64,000 bases of DNA from positions 1,178,001 through 1,242,000 of the forward strand of contig JAPDOI010000132.1 of NCBI GenBank assembly GCA_029168955.1. Reading direction: 5' to 3'. The notes beneath the pieces are model-generated. The model was not told where the DNA came from. It saw only the letters and a program-made list of their open reading frames with translations, and made no database searches. The stretch's first letter is position 1. Each line of letters opens with the position of its first letter. The stretch is from Aplectana chamaeleonis (lineage: Eukaryota; Nematoda; Chromadorea; Rhabditida; Cosmocercidae). Both the position numbers and the translations under genes were made by a program. Positions 23,701 to 32,869 of the stretch are shown in pieces.

Positions 23701-26700
23701 CGACAGGGTCCAGCAAGTGTGTATAACTTGTTAACGGGTGGACAAGGATGATAGTTCGAAATTTCTACAAAAAAAAAGATGAATTCCTAATAGGATTCCT
23801 CACAAATTGTCACAGTTTCATTTCCATATCCGGCCGTTTCCAAGGACTCAGGCGAGTTAATGTGGTGGACGTTGGCAAGCCACTTTGGCAAATCGCAGGG
23901 TTTTAGCCATCAGTGTCCAACGTATGGCATCCTTTCAGCAATAGAATTTTTAACCATCAAAGGCACAGACTTTGAGGTAATGGGACTCTGTGAAAACTAG
24001 CATACAGCTTTTTCTCGCAGCCTGTCAATCTTCTGATTAAATCATACAACAGATTTGTATGACAATGTAGTTAACGCGCCTTAATCTGAATGCCGCTCCG
24101 CAAGCGCTGAAACTACGCAGCATCCATTCAAATATTCCACCAGCCCTAATCATTTCTATCTCTCTGGGAGGGCCCTGTACATACATAGGTTTGCCGCAGC
24201 GGCCCTCTGGTTCATAATCGACGCGACATTATTGAGAGAAGGGCGCAAGGCGTCGACACTCCCGTTGCTGTATCACCTTCAGTCGTTCTCGCTTATTCTC
24301 CGCTCAAGTGGAGGCGATTACGTATTATTCGCATTCTTGTAGATCATTACTCGAGAACAAAGCCACCGATAAAGCAAAATCTCAGTATATTAATTGTAGA
24401 CTTTTAGAGGCCGTGTTCACGATGATTTTTGTTTCCGAGTTTTCCACTCAAAACAATGCGTTGGCCACCAAGTGTTACCAAAACTACGAAGCAACTGCGG
24501 GAAACGCACTAAAACGCCTTATTTCAATAACAACATTATCTGGCCTGGACTAATTTTCCGGTTGTTCACGGTGGTTGTGACCGGCGAAAAATGAAGTCAT
24601 TCGAACTTCGAGGAATATTTTATGCAGAACAGTGTTAGATAAGGTCCACGGCAAACAACGGAGCAACAGGAAGCAGATGATTGCAAAGGACAGGTCCACA
24701 ATAGATTTCATTGTCACAACGAACAGTTCTTGTGTGAGCAAAGACGCTTGGTGGGAGTAAAGCATTTCGTTTCCTTTAATGCTTTTTTCTCCATTTCTTC
24801 GTCATTTCCGCTCTACCCGGGGGCCAAACAGTCGATTTAGCGATTAATGTCAAAATTGAAGGATATCGTGAACACTGACCTTAAAGGCATCGTACGCGCA
24901 GAAAACTGTATATTATTTTTTCATGTTTTCGTGTAGCTTGACCTCTTTTGTGAACGAAAATGTTGAAGGGGCCCATGAGAAACCTTCATTTGTAAAGAAA
25001 AGTCAATAAGAACACATTGTAAATACGAATTTGAAATTCGCGCCAAAATCCTTTCTGAAGTTTTTCTGCTTTTGAAGGCCTCGTAACTGCCATTTTCGGA
25101 GTTTTCCTGCATGTGGAGTGCGTGCCGTAACTATTTTTCATGTTGTCTTGTGGTCGCACCAACATTCTAGGAAAAAGTGCTAGATGACTGGTGAGAATTG
25201 GTGGCGGACCTTCATCTTTGACGCCTTCCAATCTCATTGCCCAACGTTTTTGACGTGCCAAAGTTTACCAGTGTGGTCCACCGGGCTCAATCATGAAATT
25301 GAGCCTAAAAATGAAAATTGATTTCCAGCTCGAACGATGCCTTTAACCATAATACGGTTTATCAAGCATGCGTGAAATACAAGGTATAGCAAAAAATATA
25401 TGGCCATAAGGTGTGTCACTAGCTAGCATTGTTCCGGTTTCTGTCACCCGTAAATTTTAGCCCATCGCCCAGAATCCAAGATGAGGTCCCGCATTTGGAC
25501 GAGTTATACCCCGCAGCCGTCGTGAGGGTTAGCTTCAAGTGTACTATAAACTGGATCCGAGCAATCGACTGAACAAAGACTTTGTTTTTGGCCTGAGTGT
25601 GTGTTTCGCAGCGAAGCCCATTGCGAGGTGGACTATCGCCGCGGCTAAATCACTCGGGTTATCGCTACGTCTCCACCATAATCCGGTTATCAGAAATAAA
25701 AATTGGCATTTTTCTCATGTTGATGTCATAGGAGCGTCTGTGGTGGGTCGTTACACTTTTCGAAATTTCGGGGCACGGACTGACTGCCGCGGGGGGGGGG
25801 GGGGGGAGCGTAGGTATTTAGTGGTCTTTGCAAGCGGGCTGCTGAACCCTGGGTGACGATTCTGCCTTCCAAAGGGCCACCGCTATTTTCTATCATTGTT
25901 GGGAAAATAATCTGTTATAGAAACGGGACTTTGGGGCAGCTACAGCGCTGAGGTAAGCATGCACCAGCAAGCGAGGCTATGATCTCTTAACGCGACAATT
26001 TCAACCGGTGAAGAATATAAATGCCGATAGCGATCACCTTACCACTGATGTGCGCTCAAATGTCTGAGCCCAAGTTATTGGAATCTGTTACCAATCATCC
26101 CGGGTTGAGGGATATAACCAGGTTCACAATGTGCAGTACATAGCATGTTGTAGTACGTAAGAAAGTGCCTATTGCTTCGAAGTCTCAACATTTAATGAAA
26201 ACAATTTCAACCTCGAATGTAAATTTTAGCGCTTATGCAGCATATAGCATATGCGGAAGGTGTTCGATGGCAGACTAATCAGAAAAATTTCATCACGCCC
26301 GGATGTGAATACAGCGACAAATTTGTCGGCAAGAACATTGCTCCATTTGGATTATGCGAGCTCGAGGTAACTAACCGTTTGACTACCATAATCTTTACAG
26401 ACGAAGAGAAAGATGGCCTTTTAATCAGAAAACTCCGTGTTGCTGGCATTTCTTCTCAGAATCTGACATTTTAGATACCCTTCACATACACAGCTCCGCC
26501 CCGGTAGGCAACGCAGTGGCTGTTCGATTGCTGGAGCTGTGAAAATTCTATTTACTTTGAAGTAGTAGTTTTTGAATCTCTCACAAGCTAGATCTACCCA
26601 GGGAACTGGGCTAGCGTAGCGACAGATAACATCTTCTATTTCACCTGTGTTCTTGCCGAACCTATCGCAAGCCACACTCGGCTTAGGAAGTGTGAGAACT

Positions 26701-29700
26701 CTGAAGCTTTCGATATTCCTGTCGAGTAATTCAGGCGAGACATTATGGTAACTCATTTTTCTTTGAAACAAAGGTGCAATGCACAGCTTATTTTCACGAC
26801 ATTAATTATCCAATGGTCGATTTTCGGCAACCAGATCTCATGTAACACTCTATCGTTATTACGGTCTTCAGTACAAGTTCATTGCCACATTGCGCTCGCT
26901 CATTCCTTCTTCCTTTACTCATGTTCATCATCTTGTTATAAAATTATCAGATCCTTGTACTCATTGCGAATTTGCAGCCTGGAGGCGGAAATAGTACAAT
27001 ATTGGTGATTGGCAACAGCTTCGCTTGCAACCAGGCAAAGATGGTCCATAGAGCATTCAAGAGGCTTTCGTCATCGTTCTACGTATTTTGCTTATACGGT
27101 AGGTAACTACAGTTCAACTTAAAGGCAGCATACACGCTCGCAAAAGTTGGTGAGATAACTACATTAGTAGGGCTGTACGGGCCCTAGAAGAGCCCTCACG
27201 AAGTTGGAAGAGTTGAAAACGAGTTAAAATGACCGTATTTGAGCCGTATTGAGTCACAAAATCATCCTTTCTCCGCCCACCGATACGGGCTCCACCCCTC
27301 AATACCAATGTTCGATGCTCGATTACGGTCATCTTGGCTCATTTTTTTCGCTTCTATCGTCTTAAGCGTTCGAGAAAGGGCCGAACGAATACATCAGCGT
27401 TGTTATCCCAACGAATTTGTCGCTAGCTTCGCTATTTCAGCCAATGCGGTAAAACTCGTCCACTTCTGGGCCAGTATAGAACGAACCGTTATATCTTCAT
27501 TTCAGTCGATTTTTTTCCGGTTTTTTCGTTATCTCTGAATATTAACAGCTTCAGACCTTCGATTCATTCCATAAAATTGATATCATTTTTGAGCGTGTAT
27601 GCTGCCTTTAAAGGCACAGTCCAACCTCAGAATCCTTTTTCTTTTTTCGCTTATCTTGAGAGCGGTCTTACGCTGATTCCAATGCTTTCTCTGGAATCTT
27701 TGAAGACCCCTAGAAACGAAGTTATGGCCCCTCAAATATCGTGCTACGGATGCGTGGTAGACGAGTTCTCCAAGGCTTGTAACTTCCGTCTTTTGCAGCC
27801 GATGTGTGCGAGCTGATCTCAGTAAAGAGAGAAATTGAAAATGAACAAAAGAACGGGGCTACTGGTTGGAAACCATCGCTCATCTCGCCGCTGTTGAGCT
27901 CGAAAGATCGTAAAAGGGGCGTGCCAAAGTGACTTCCTGGTATGGGCGCCCCAACCTGGCTTCTCCCTATATCTCGCCTATTCGGGGGAATTGAGAGCTC
28001 GCATTTGGCAGGGGCTATATAGGGTTGGTCTACTTCACAACTATCTCAGATTTTGTCCCTGAGCTTGGACTGTGCCTTGAAGAGTGGGCTAGTCTGCATT
28101 CTCTCACAATGTTAAGAGTATGTTTTTCTAATGCTTGCAGCATGTGAGGCTCTAGCAATTACACCGAGCACAATCTGTGGCGTGAGAGTGAACTATAGCG
28201 ATATCTATCAAGGGCTAAGACCGAATCTCGTTTTCATTTTGGACAGGTACCGTGATACGATTTCGAATTTTTTATGTTCTTGTATTTCCTGTTACCTATG
28301 TGGAAACATTCCTTCAAGAGCACTGTTTTCAAAGAAGGCTTGTCATGAGGCGTCCTGGGCCGTAATTCGCAAAACGATAACCACGCTCTAGCATGGTTAG
28401 TGCAGCAATGGTTAAACTCACTGTGTGCAAATCGCATGACCACAAACCATGGCTATGTTCCTGGTGCCAGATATAAGGAACGAATATACCGCGGTATAAG
28501 GGGGTAGAGGATAAATTGCTACCATCAAATTGTGATTCATCATAAATCATATCCTTGAAAATGAGGGTATAGAGTAGCGTGCGAGATAACCTGAGAGAGA
28601 CTTGGGTTTCGCTTTGCTCACACGCGCGCTACGCGACTGTGCGCGCATACCAGTTCCCAGCCAACCCATTTGAATCGCGGTTGATAAAGAGTATAGTATG
28701 ACATTGGTATATTATACACTTGGTTAAATATCACTCCTGGCTTCGTTCATGGATCCGGCCGCATCGTCTGGATTCATCAACCGAATGTTGGGTTTAGGGT
28801 AAGCTCTACACGTAAAATTGAATTAGGTTGCACATGGCACGTGAAACTTGCCTCCTTATTCAGAAAAATCGAAACTTAATCTGTTTCCAAGAACAAAGCG
28901 TGGCGCTACGAGGAGCGCCTATTCATGAGTGGTGCGTAATATTTTGTTGCATAGTATTGTTGCTTTATCAATCTTAAACAAAGCAGAACCCTCCATCCAA
29001 AGTCCAAACGTTGAAAAATGAATTTTTGTTCCATAGCTGAATGTGGAGATGTAAACTCTTTTAGATTTAGCTGATACTCTGCGAAACGCTTATTTGGGAA
29101 AAAACTTCACAAATTTTCAAAAAATTACGCAAGATTGAATTTTAACATGTGAAAAGTCTCGGCCGCTTTAATCGTTGCTTCTTAACCTCTTTTTGACAGA
29201 AGTCAGCATAATGCTATGAACACGGCAAAATGAAAAACGTTGTGTCTACGAAAATGGAACTTTCCCTAAACTCAAAATATGGGTCAGCTCAACCAACCCA
29301 GGATATGCGCAAATGAATCAAAGGTGCCGGGTTATCCAACCTAAACCCAATGCTACAACCCAGGTCTGCCAAACCTAGAGTTGGCGCTAACCAATTTTCC
29401 AATGATAAATCCGGCCTAAGCCTATTTAGCCTAGAAGCGCGGAGCCACTAACCATTCTAGCGAAGAGTGTGCTGTTAGGTTGATGAATCGCTGAAATTTC
29501 GCTTGGTTGGTGGGTTAAAGACAGCATACACGCTCGTAAACGCTGTTGAGATTACTACGAACATAGAATGGCATGGCTCAGATCACAACGCCTACGCAGT
29601 TCGAAGCGTCAAACGACCCACAATGCCGCTGCACGAGTGAGAAGTTGTCCCCGCCCCTGTGTCTGCTCACCCCTGTTTTTGCTGTAGTTCTCCAATACAT

Positions 29701-31401
29701 CGACGGCGGTGGGAATGGCCCGGCAGACGTGCTGGGCCATTCCCATCGCTGTCGATATATGTGGTTTGCTTTTTGTACCTATTGCACCGCCCACATACAT
29801 CGACAGCGGTGGGAATGGCCCAGCACCCCAAATTTGAAGGAGAACGCAAATACAGGGAGCGGGCGGATACAATGGCGGGCCAAATTCTTACTCGTTTAGC
29901 GTCATTCTAGGTAATTTTGACGCTTTAAAATGCGTAGGTCTTGTAATCTGAGCCGTACCACTTTATATCCGTAGTTATCTTAAACACGTCTACGAGCGTG
30001 TATGCTGCCCTCAAAGACGCTAACCGTGGTTTGGCGCATTGACGAGTCCGGCCGCATTCATAACAGATGACGTCGTACAGTCCACATGCATTCCACCGCC
30101 ACCGAAAAAGTCGGTGGTGCGCTTGCATATTTTCATTGTGCATACTGTAGTCATGGCACACTAGGTTTGAACTTGAAACTTCGACTTTTGCCAATAATTG
30201 ATAGAGAACAACTGATGTTCTTCTCCTATGTTATGATTCCCTCTGTTTCTTTCTGTTTTTCGTGTTATTCCTGCATGCATCTTCAGTGAGGACCTCGAGA
30301 TATTGATGTTGTGTGGTTGGGATAAAATCTACGTTTTTCAAAGTTTCCGGAGTCCTGCAAACTTGGAGACGAATCATCCCTTGCTACAGCATGCTTAGTG
30401 AAAACGCGGAATCGCCCCACCGCCTTTTTTTCCTCGGCCATGGGGTGTAATAGGTATATTTTCTTGACCATGGACCGTAACAAGTACCCAATCTGGAGAT
30501 AATCATCTGAGTCGTTTCTGCCCAAGATGAATTTTTCGCTGCAGAGCCGTTCCGTCAGGAGGTCACGGTCGATGTATTAGTTTCCAGAGCTTTTCAGATA
30601 CAGCCCTAACCTGTAATAGCAGAAAAAAAAATCGAGAAAATTGTAATAATAGATGCCATCTTCGGAGAGCCTCACGATATTTTCAGAGGAATTGCCACTA
30701 AGGGTTGGATGGATAAAAGTAAACCACTCGAAATGGATCTTATTTTTATGCAAGAGATGTACAACGTGGCCAGCGTTGAAGAGATTGCTGATAAGGTACG
30801 TTCGTAGTATGACCGTGTTTCGAAGTTGTCGTTTCAAGCTCAAAATTTCATACTACTTTCATTTAAGGTGTTTATTCTACAAGCTCTACCATCATGTCAG
30901 CTGAGCTGTGCCACGTCCGCTCTCGACTTCATGATATCAGGAAACAAACCGCTGCGGGAAATCGGAGTACTGAAATTTTGTTCCTTGACCGCATTTAAGA
31001 TATCGCAACCTCTCCCCTCCCCCCATCTAAATTTGTAATTCAGTATTTATCGTTACAGTCATGGTTGACACCTGGTGACGACCGCTATGCTCGGGAAAGG
31101 CTTGTAGAAGTTCGAAAAAGTTGAGTCAATGGCAATCCCTTTACTCTTCCCAAAGCATCACAGTCACTCAGAAAGATTTTTAATATTTAGGTGCAAGAAA
31201 TGTGAGCTGATTGACTATCTCCCATTCCTAGCGGACAAGGATGGTGTATATCGAGGCTACGACAAAGAGACAAATGTTCTATACCTGGATGAGAGCAATC
31301 ATTTGAATAGATTTGGTAAACAGCGAGTGCAGCCTCTATTCTATGACCTAGCAGCACGGTTCGAGAATGGGAATAACTATACCACCGTTCAGTTGATGTG
31401 A
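7134..31401 (+). CDS. Acyltransferase-3 (OAC-like) membrane protein with C-terminal SGNH domain
   Basis: A polytopic membrane acyltransferase of the nematode OAC/nose-resistant-to-fluoxetine superfamily, predicted to move acyl groups onto an unknown acceptor. I assembled these exons: 7134-7246, 8197-8289, 8358-8529, 8652-8781, 9728-9858, 10003-10048, 10221-10381, 22520-22637, 22991-23245, 26230-26366, 26978-27098, 28141-28246, 30623-30795, 30868-30966, 31059-31119, 31172-31401. All have GT-AG borders and matching phases except between 28,246 and 30,623, where a phase 2-to-1 exon of about 30 codons appears to be missing. In total there are about 715 codons, near the family norm. Landmarks in order: KRCDIQGLRGWA, VLLFHHYP (His23), FLVLSGFL, FTHTWSL, YIGDISYVLYLIHWP, then the SGNH motif VIGNSFACN (Ser466) and a terminal YLDESNHL. 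The start is the ATG after TTTGCAG; the stop is the TGA at 31,399. The substrate is unknown. Confidence 0.9.
8854..9272. mobile_element. MITE, AGGCATCG subfamily, inside OAC intron 4
   Basis: Begins AGGCATCGTTCGCGCTGAAA and ends ...CGCGTGAACGATGCCT. The flanks are degenerate TTAA-like (CTGA and TCAA). It is related to 24,885-25,342. Not coding. Confidence 0.65.
9478..9656. mobile_element. Foldback element in OAC intron 4
   Basis: The left arm contains GAATTCCGGTTTC, CATCATGCGACACGTG and ATAATCGTGCTGGG. The right arm has the inverted blocks CCCAGCACGATTA, CACGTGTCGCATGATG and GAATTCGGACCGGAA. The arms are about 70 bp around a short loop. It ends about 70 bp before the acceptor of OAC exon 5. 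Confidence 0.65.
9728..10381 (+). CDS. OAC-like gene, exons 5-7: middle membrane helices
   Basis: Exon 5 (9728-9858) encodes AFYSIFCRLWQFTLGVLAYL, the R.WQF.LG helix typical of acyltransferase-3 proteins. Exon 6 (10003-10048) is a tiny charged loop, DSFQRRERDEEFAFL. Exon 7 (10221-10381) carries two helices (NILFVVFAVPLFMPF and AAMSTFMLL). The donor at 10,382 opens an intron of about 12.1 kb to 22,519. Confidence 0.85.
11997..12100. repeat. Dispersed repeat, copy 1
   Basis: The blocks AAGCAGCGGAGCGGT, GGAGATTTCGAC and GATGAGCCTAACTTCGA recur in the same order at 38,488-38,583 inside the foldback element there. Confidence 0.5.
12236..12487. mobile_element. Foldback element
   Basis: The left arm CCTATCTTCCAAAAAGTAAG, CCGGGTGGC is matched inverted by GCCCACCCGG, CTTACTTCCTCGAAAATAGG at the right end. 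An inner pair, CCGACGACTTTTCTT and AAGCTAAAAACTCGTCGG, is also present. Confidence 0.6.
12570..12690. mobile_element. Small palindromic element, GCGACGAGCGACGCGACGC family
   Basis: Bears GTCATACTTTCAGCGACGAG at the left and the inverted GGTCGCGGAAACTATGATC at the right. A second copy with the same interior order (ACCAT.AATATCG, AAAATTGAT) lies at 53,083-53,205. Confidence 0.55.
13870..15120. repeat. GC-rich palindromic blocks flanking a tandem array
   Basis: The arms 13,875-14,000 and 14,868-15,050 are both rich in CGGAGAGCGAC, GCTCTCCGGGCGA and CGCTC.GAGCGA and can pair with themselves. Between them sits the tandem array at 14,635-14,822. I see no gene. Confidence 0.4.
14635..14822. repeat. 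Tandem repeat, ~41-bp unit, about 4.5 copies
   Basis: Successive units share GGGGTCCTGCACACTTT, then ATCCGGCGTCCG, with substitutions (for example ATGGCGTCTGATG, TCACGGCGTCCGACG). The array is imperfect. Confidence 0.65.
15600..15800. repeat. AAAGTCGA-rich imperfect repeats
   Basis: Multiple AAGTCGACTTTGA, CGATTTTCGACTTATTCC and CATTCGAAAAACG pieces occur in mixed orientation. ATTCCAAAACGAC and ATTCCAAAACAGTG are direct copies. Confidence 0.4.
16609..18789. mobile_element. Possible 2.2-kb element with short inverted ends
   Basis: CAGGGCCCGTAGCAAACCCC at 16,609 is answered by GGGGTTTGCTACGGGCCCAG at about 18,768-18,789. CCACCTATGACAACC and CACGTCCATAGGTGG near the ends may be a further inverted pair. 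No transposase is recognisable in the interior. Confidence 0.45.
19254..19410. mobile_element. Palindromic MITE, AGGGCCTTTCA family
   Basis: The left arm AGGGCCTTTCACAGTGGAGT, CGCTGCG, GCTGTCGCGGAGATT pairs with the right arm AATCTCCGCGACAGCG, GCAGCGACGCCACTGTGAAA. The loop contains ATGGGGTGTTC and ACTCCCCAT. The same ends bound the larger element at 54,131-54,865. Confidence 0.75.
20357..20623. mobile_element. Foldback element with ~75-bp arms
   Basis: TCAAGGCTGCGATGACAAAC and GTGCTGAGTTGAAGC at the left are inverted at the right as GCTTCAACTCAGCGC and GTTTAGTCATCGCAGCCTTGA. The centre is unrelated. Confidence 0.7.
22520..23245 (+). CDS. OAC-like gene, exons 8-9: last membrane helices
   Basis: Exon 8 (22520-22637) carries VYIGDISYVLYLIHWPVHIV, the hallmark late motif of the family. 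Exon 9 (22991-23245) gives SAPLSIVISFTTAAFVCEYF with the conserved EKRYL, then a final helix LLASTFLIGYLLVFVF and the start of the extra-membrane linker. The upstream acceptor at 22,967 would break phase; the one at 22,990 restores GAT across the junction. Confidence 0.9.
24408..24880. mobile_element. MITE, AGGCAGTG-like, abutting the next element
   Basis: The left end is AGGCCGTGTTCACGATGA, the right end ...ATATCGTGAACACTGACC. It shares the TTAA at 24,881-24,884 with the element to its right. It lies in OAC intron 9. Confidence 0.65.
24885..25342. mobile_element. TTAA-flanked MITE, AGGCATCG subfamily
   Basis: Starts AGGCATCGTACGCGCAGAAA and ends ...CTCGAACGATGCCT. TTAA at 24,881-24,884 and at 25,343-25,346. 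It lies in OAC intron 9 and is related to 8,854-9,272. Confidence 0.75.
25791..25806 (+). repeat. 16-base G homopolymer
   Basis: An uninterrupted run of 16 G follows CTGCCGC. Such runs are rare in this AT-leaning sequence and can form quadruplexes. Confidence 0.9.
26230..28246 (+). CDS. OAC-like gene, exons 10-12: linker and SGNH nucleophile region
   Basis: Exon 10 (26230-26366) gives the pre-SGNH linker NFITPGCEYSDKF...APFGLCELE. Exon 11 (26978-27098) holds block I, STILVIGNSFACNQAKMV, with the presumed nucleophile Ser in GNS. Exon 12 (28141-28246) holds YQGLRPNLVFILD, matching the conserved strand that precedes 'R(Y)' in the family. The introns are packed with MITEs at 26,367-26,977 (none clear) and 27,099-28,140 (two elements). 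Confidence 0.85.
27123..27607. mobile_element. TTAA-flanked MITE, AGGCAGCATACACGC subfamily
   Basis: Starts AGGCAGCATACACGCTCGCA and ends ...TTGAGCGTGTATGCTGCCT. TTAA at 27,119-27,122 and 27,608-27,611, the latter shared with the next element. It lies in OAC intron 11. Confidence 0.8.
27612..28077. mobile_element. MITE, AGGCACAGT subfamily, sharing a TTAA with its neighbour
   Basis: Starts AGGCACAGTCCAACCTCAGA and ends ...GCTTGGACTGTGCCT with a degenerate TGAA flank. A relative lies at 60,926-61,385. Confidence 0.7.
28247..30622 (+). other. Apparent intron of the OAC gene that should hide one more exon
   Basis: Exon 12 ends in phase 2 and exon 13 begins in phase 1, so the two cannot join directly. 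About 30 residues of the SGNH domain between FILD and EKIVIID are also missing relative to the family. I could not find a convincing exon. The stretch also holds the MITE at 29,519-30,010. Confidence 0.6.
29519..30010. mobile_element. MITE, AGACAGCATACACGC subfamily, with an internal palindrome
   Basis: Starts AGACAGCATACACGCTCGTA after TTAA (29,515-29,518) and ends ...ACGAGCGTGTATGCTGCC before TCAA. Inside, CAGCGGTGGGAATGGCCC-type blocks near 29,700, 29,745 and 29,805 alternate in orientation. A truncated copy begins at 63,720. Confidence 0.75.
30623..31401 (+). CDS. OAC-like gene, exons 13-16: end of SGNH domain
   Basis: Exon 13 (30623-30795; 30,620 is an alternative start) begins KIEKIVIIDAIFGEP and ends NVASVEEIADK. 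Exon 14 (30868-30966) is VFILQALPSCQLSC...LREIG with a weak GTACTG donor. Exon 15 (31059-31119) is SWLTPGDDRYARERLVEV. Exon 16 (31172-31401) gives CKKCELIDYLPFLADKDGVY then DKETNVLYLDESNHL, the block expected to hold the catalytic Asp/His. Using the CTCAG acceptor at 31,171 rather than the TTTAG at 31,190 keeps the frame. The last intron is only 52 bp. Confidence 0.85.
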
Positions 31402-32394
31402 ATTTGTGATCTGGTTCTGTAATCTTCTTCAAACATTATCGTCTGTTCGAGAATTTCTGGCACCTAGCTCAAGCGCAGACGTCCAGAATTTGATGTGCTA
31501 ATTTGCTGTTAGTTCAACCCAATATGGGTAAGGAAATTCGGCCATAGGGTATTGCACATGTTGAAATGATTTGACCAGTAGAGCACGGTCTCTTCGTCAA
31601 AATTAGGCGATTGAGTAGACAGTAGATCGACGCGTGCGATCGAAACCCTAGTGGCAAGTGGTGTCGTGAACGACGCATGGCTCGCCGCAGTGTTTGCTCC
31701 TCTTCCTTTCGCAAGACTAAATTTGACGGCAGACATTATTTGTTAGGGTCTTGCGGTCCTCCACTATCACAAGATTTCGTTCATGCATACTTTATGTAGA
31801 GGAGCCATGAGATGTTTTCGTACCGTGGCCACATGACCTTCCATAAGACTTACTTAGATATTGTCAAGCTGCACTTAGCTCTGCATTAAGTCTAGAAAAT
31901 CTTTAGAATGGACGCGACAGAGTTGTAGGTTTCACCTCTTCAGGTTTTCCTCATTATAATCTCCACTTATCGGCGTATGTGATGCATTGACTTCGTCTCG
32001 CTTTAAATCTTTATAGAGGTGGGGCAATGCCAATTAATTAGTTGCGGATACATATCTTTTTATGTCAGCCATTCACCGCAGCAATAATCAATGTTTTTTT
32101 CTCTTTACGCATTAGTGCATTGCAAAACGAAGTACTGCGAACTAAAGAGAGCTTTATGCAGCGATCAATCTTGTGGTTACCTGTATGTCTCAGTTATCTG
32201 TCGCTTTCGCCATTTCAGCTCCGCGCATTGCAGAGGGAAGCCTGCAATGCACAGTTGTCAGTCAAACAAGTTTCTGAAGCACCTAGTGCAACCTAGTATA
32301 GCTGTGCTTTTTCATTTAGTGACCGAATGAATGAGTTGTTTTGATTCTCTATGTTGAATGAATGACCGCCGAATAATTTTATGAACCCACCTTA
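31402..32394. other. Downstream flank of the OAC gene; no clear gene
   Basis: I see no canonical AATAAA within the first few hundred bases. A small cysteine-rich open frame at 32,091-32,330 is noted under findings but lacks a family assignment. Confidence 0.35.
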
Positions 32395-32600
32395 ATACTC
32401 CAAAAATCGAGAAATGGACATCAAATTCGTATTGAGCACCCCCGATAACCCCCTCATAGGAACTTTGAGCTAAATCTAAGACTTGGACCGAACTGCCGTA
32501 TACACACCGTCATCTACGTAGTCAAAAATTGACAAACGGACCTCACATTCGTGTTCAGCACTCCGAATACCCTTGAGAGAAACAATTTCAATCACATCCA
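32395..32600. repeat. Two units of the 3,226-type dispersed repeat
   Basis: AAATTCGTATTGAGCACCCC and CACATTCGTGTTCAGCACTC are the paired cores, each preceded by a TTGACAAA or ATCGAGAAA block. Confidence 0.4.
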
Positions 32601-32869
32601 TCGTAGCATCCCGGAAAACGTGAAAAGTCGCGTTTCTATCGAATTTTCCCTCCGATGAGAAGCTTTACACGAATTAAATCGGAAACTTTGGAAAATCGTC
32701 GAATAAACTTTGGCACCCAAAATAGCCCCCCCCCTGGGGAAATTTGAAGACCAATCCGAAAAGTTTCTTAAACGTTTCCAGAACACCCGTAATCTATGTT
32801 CTCATACCACCAACACCGAGGGTAGAGACGCAACCGCGACTCTCGTCCGAATCAGGGCTATGCGTTATA

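Noticed and set aside
28385..28460. tRNA-like or SINE-like block (TAGCATGGTTAGTGCAGCAA ... GCAAATCGCATGACC)
   Set aside because: It cannot be folded into a complete cloverleaf; the A- and B-box matches are poor.
29573..29910. Several overlapping frames on both strands
   Set aside because: They are inside the MITE at 29,519-30,010 with internal GGAATGGCC palindromes.
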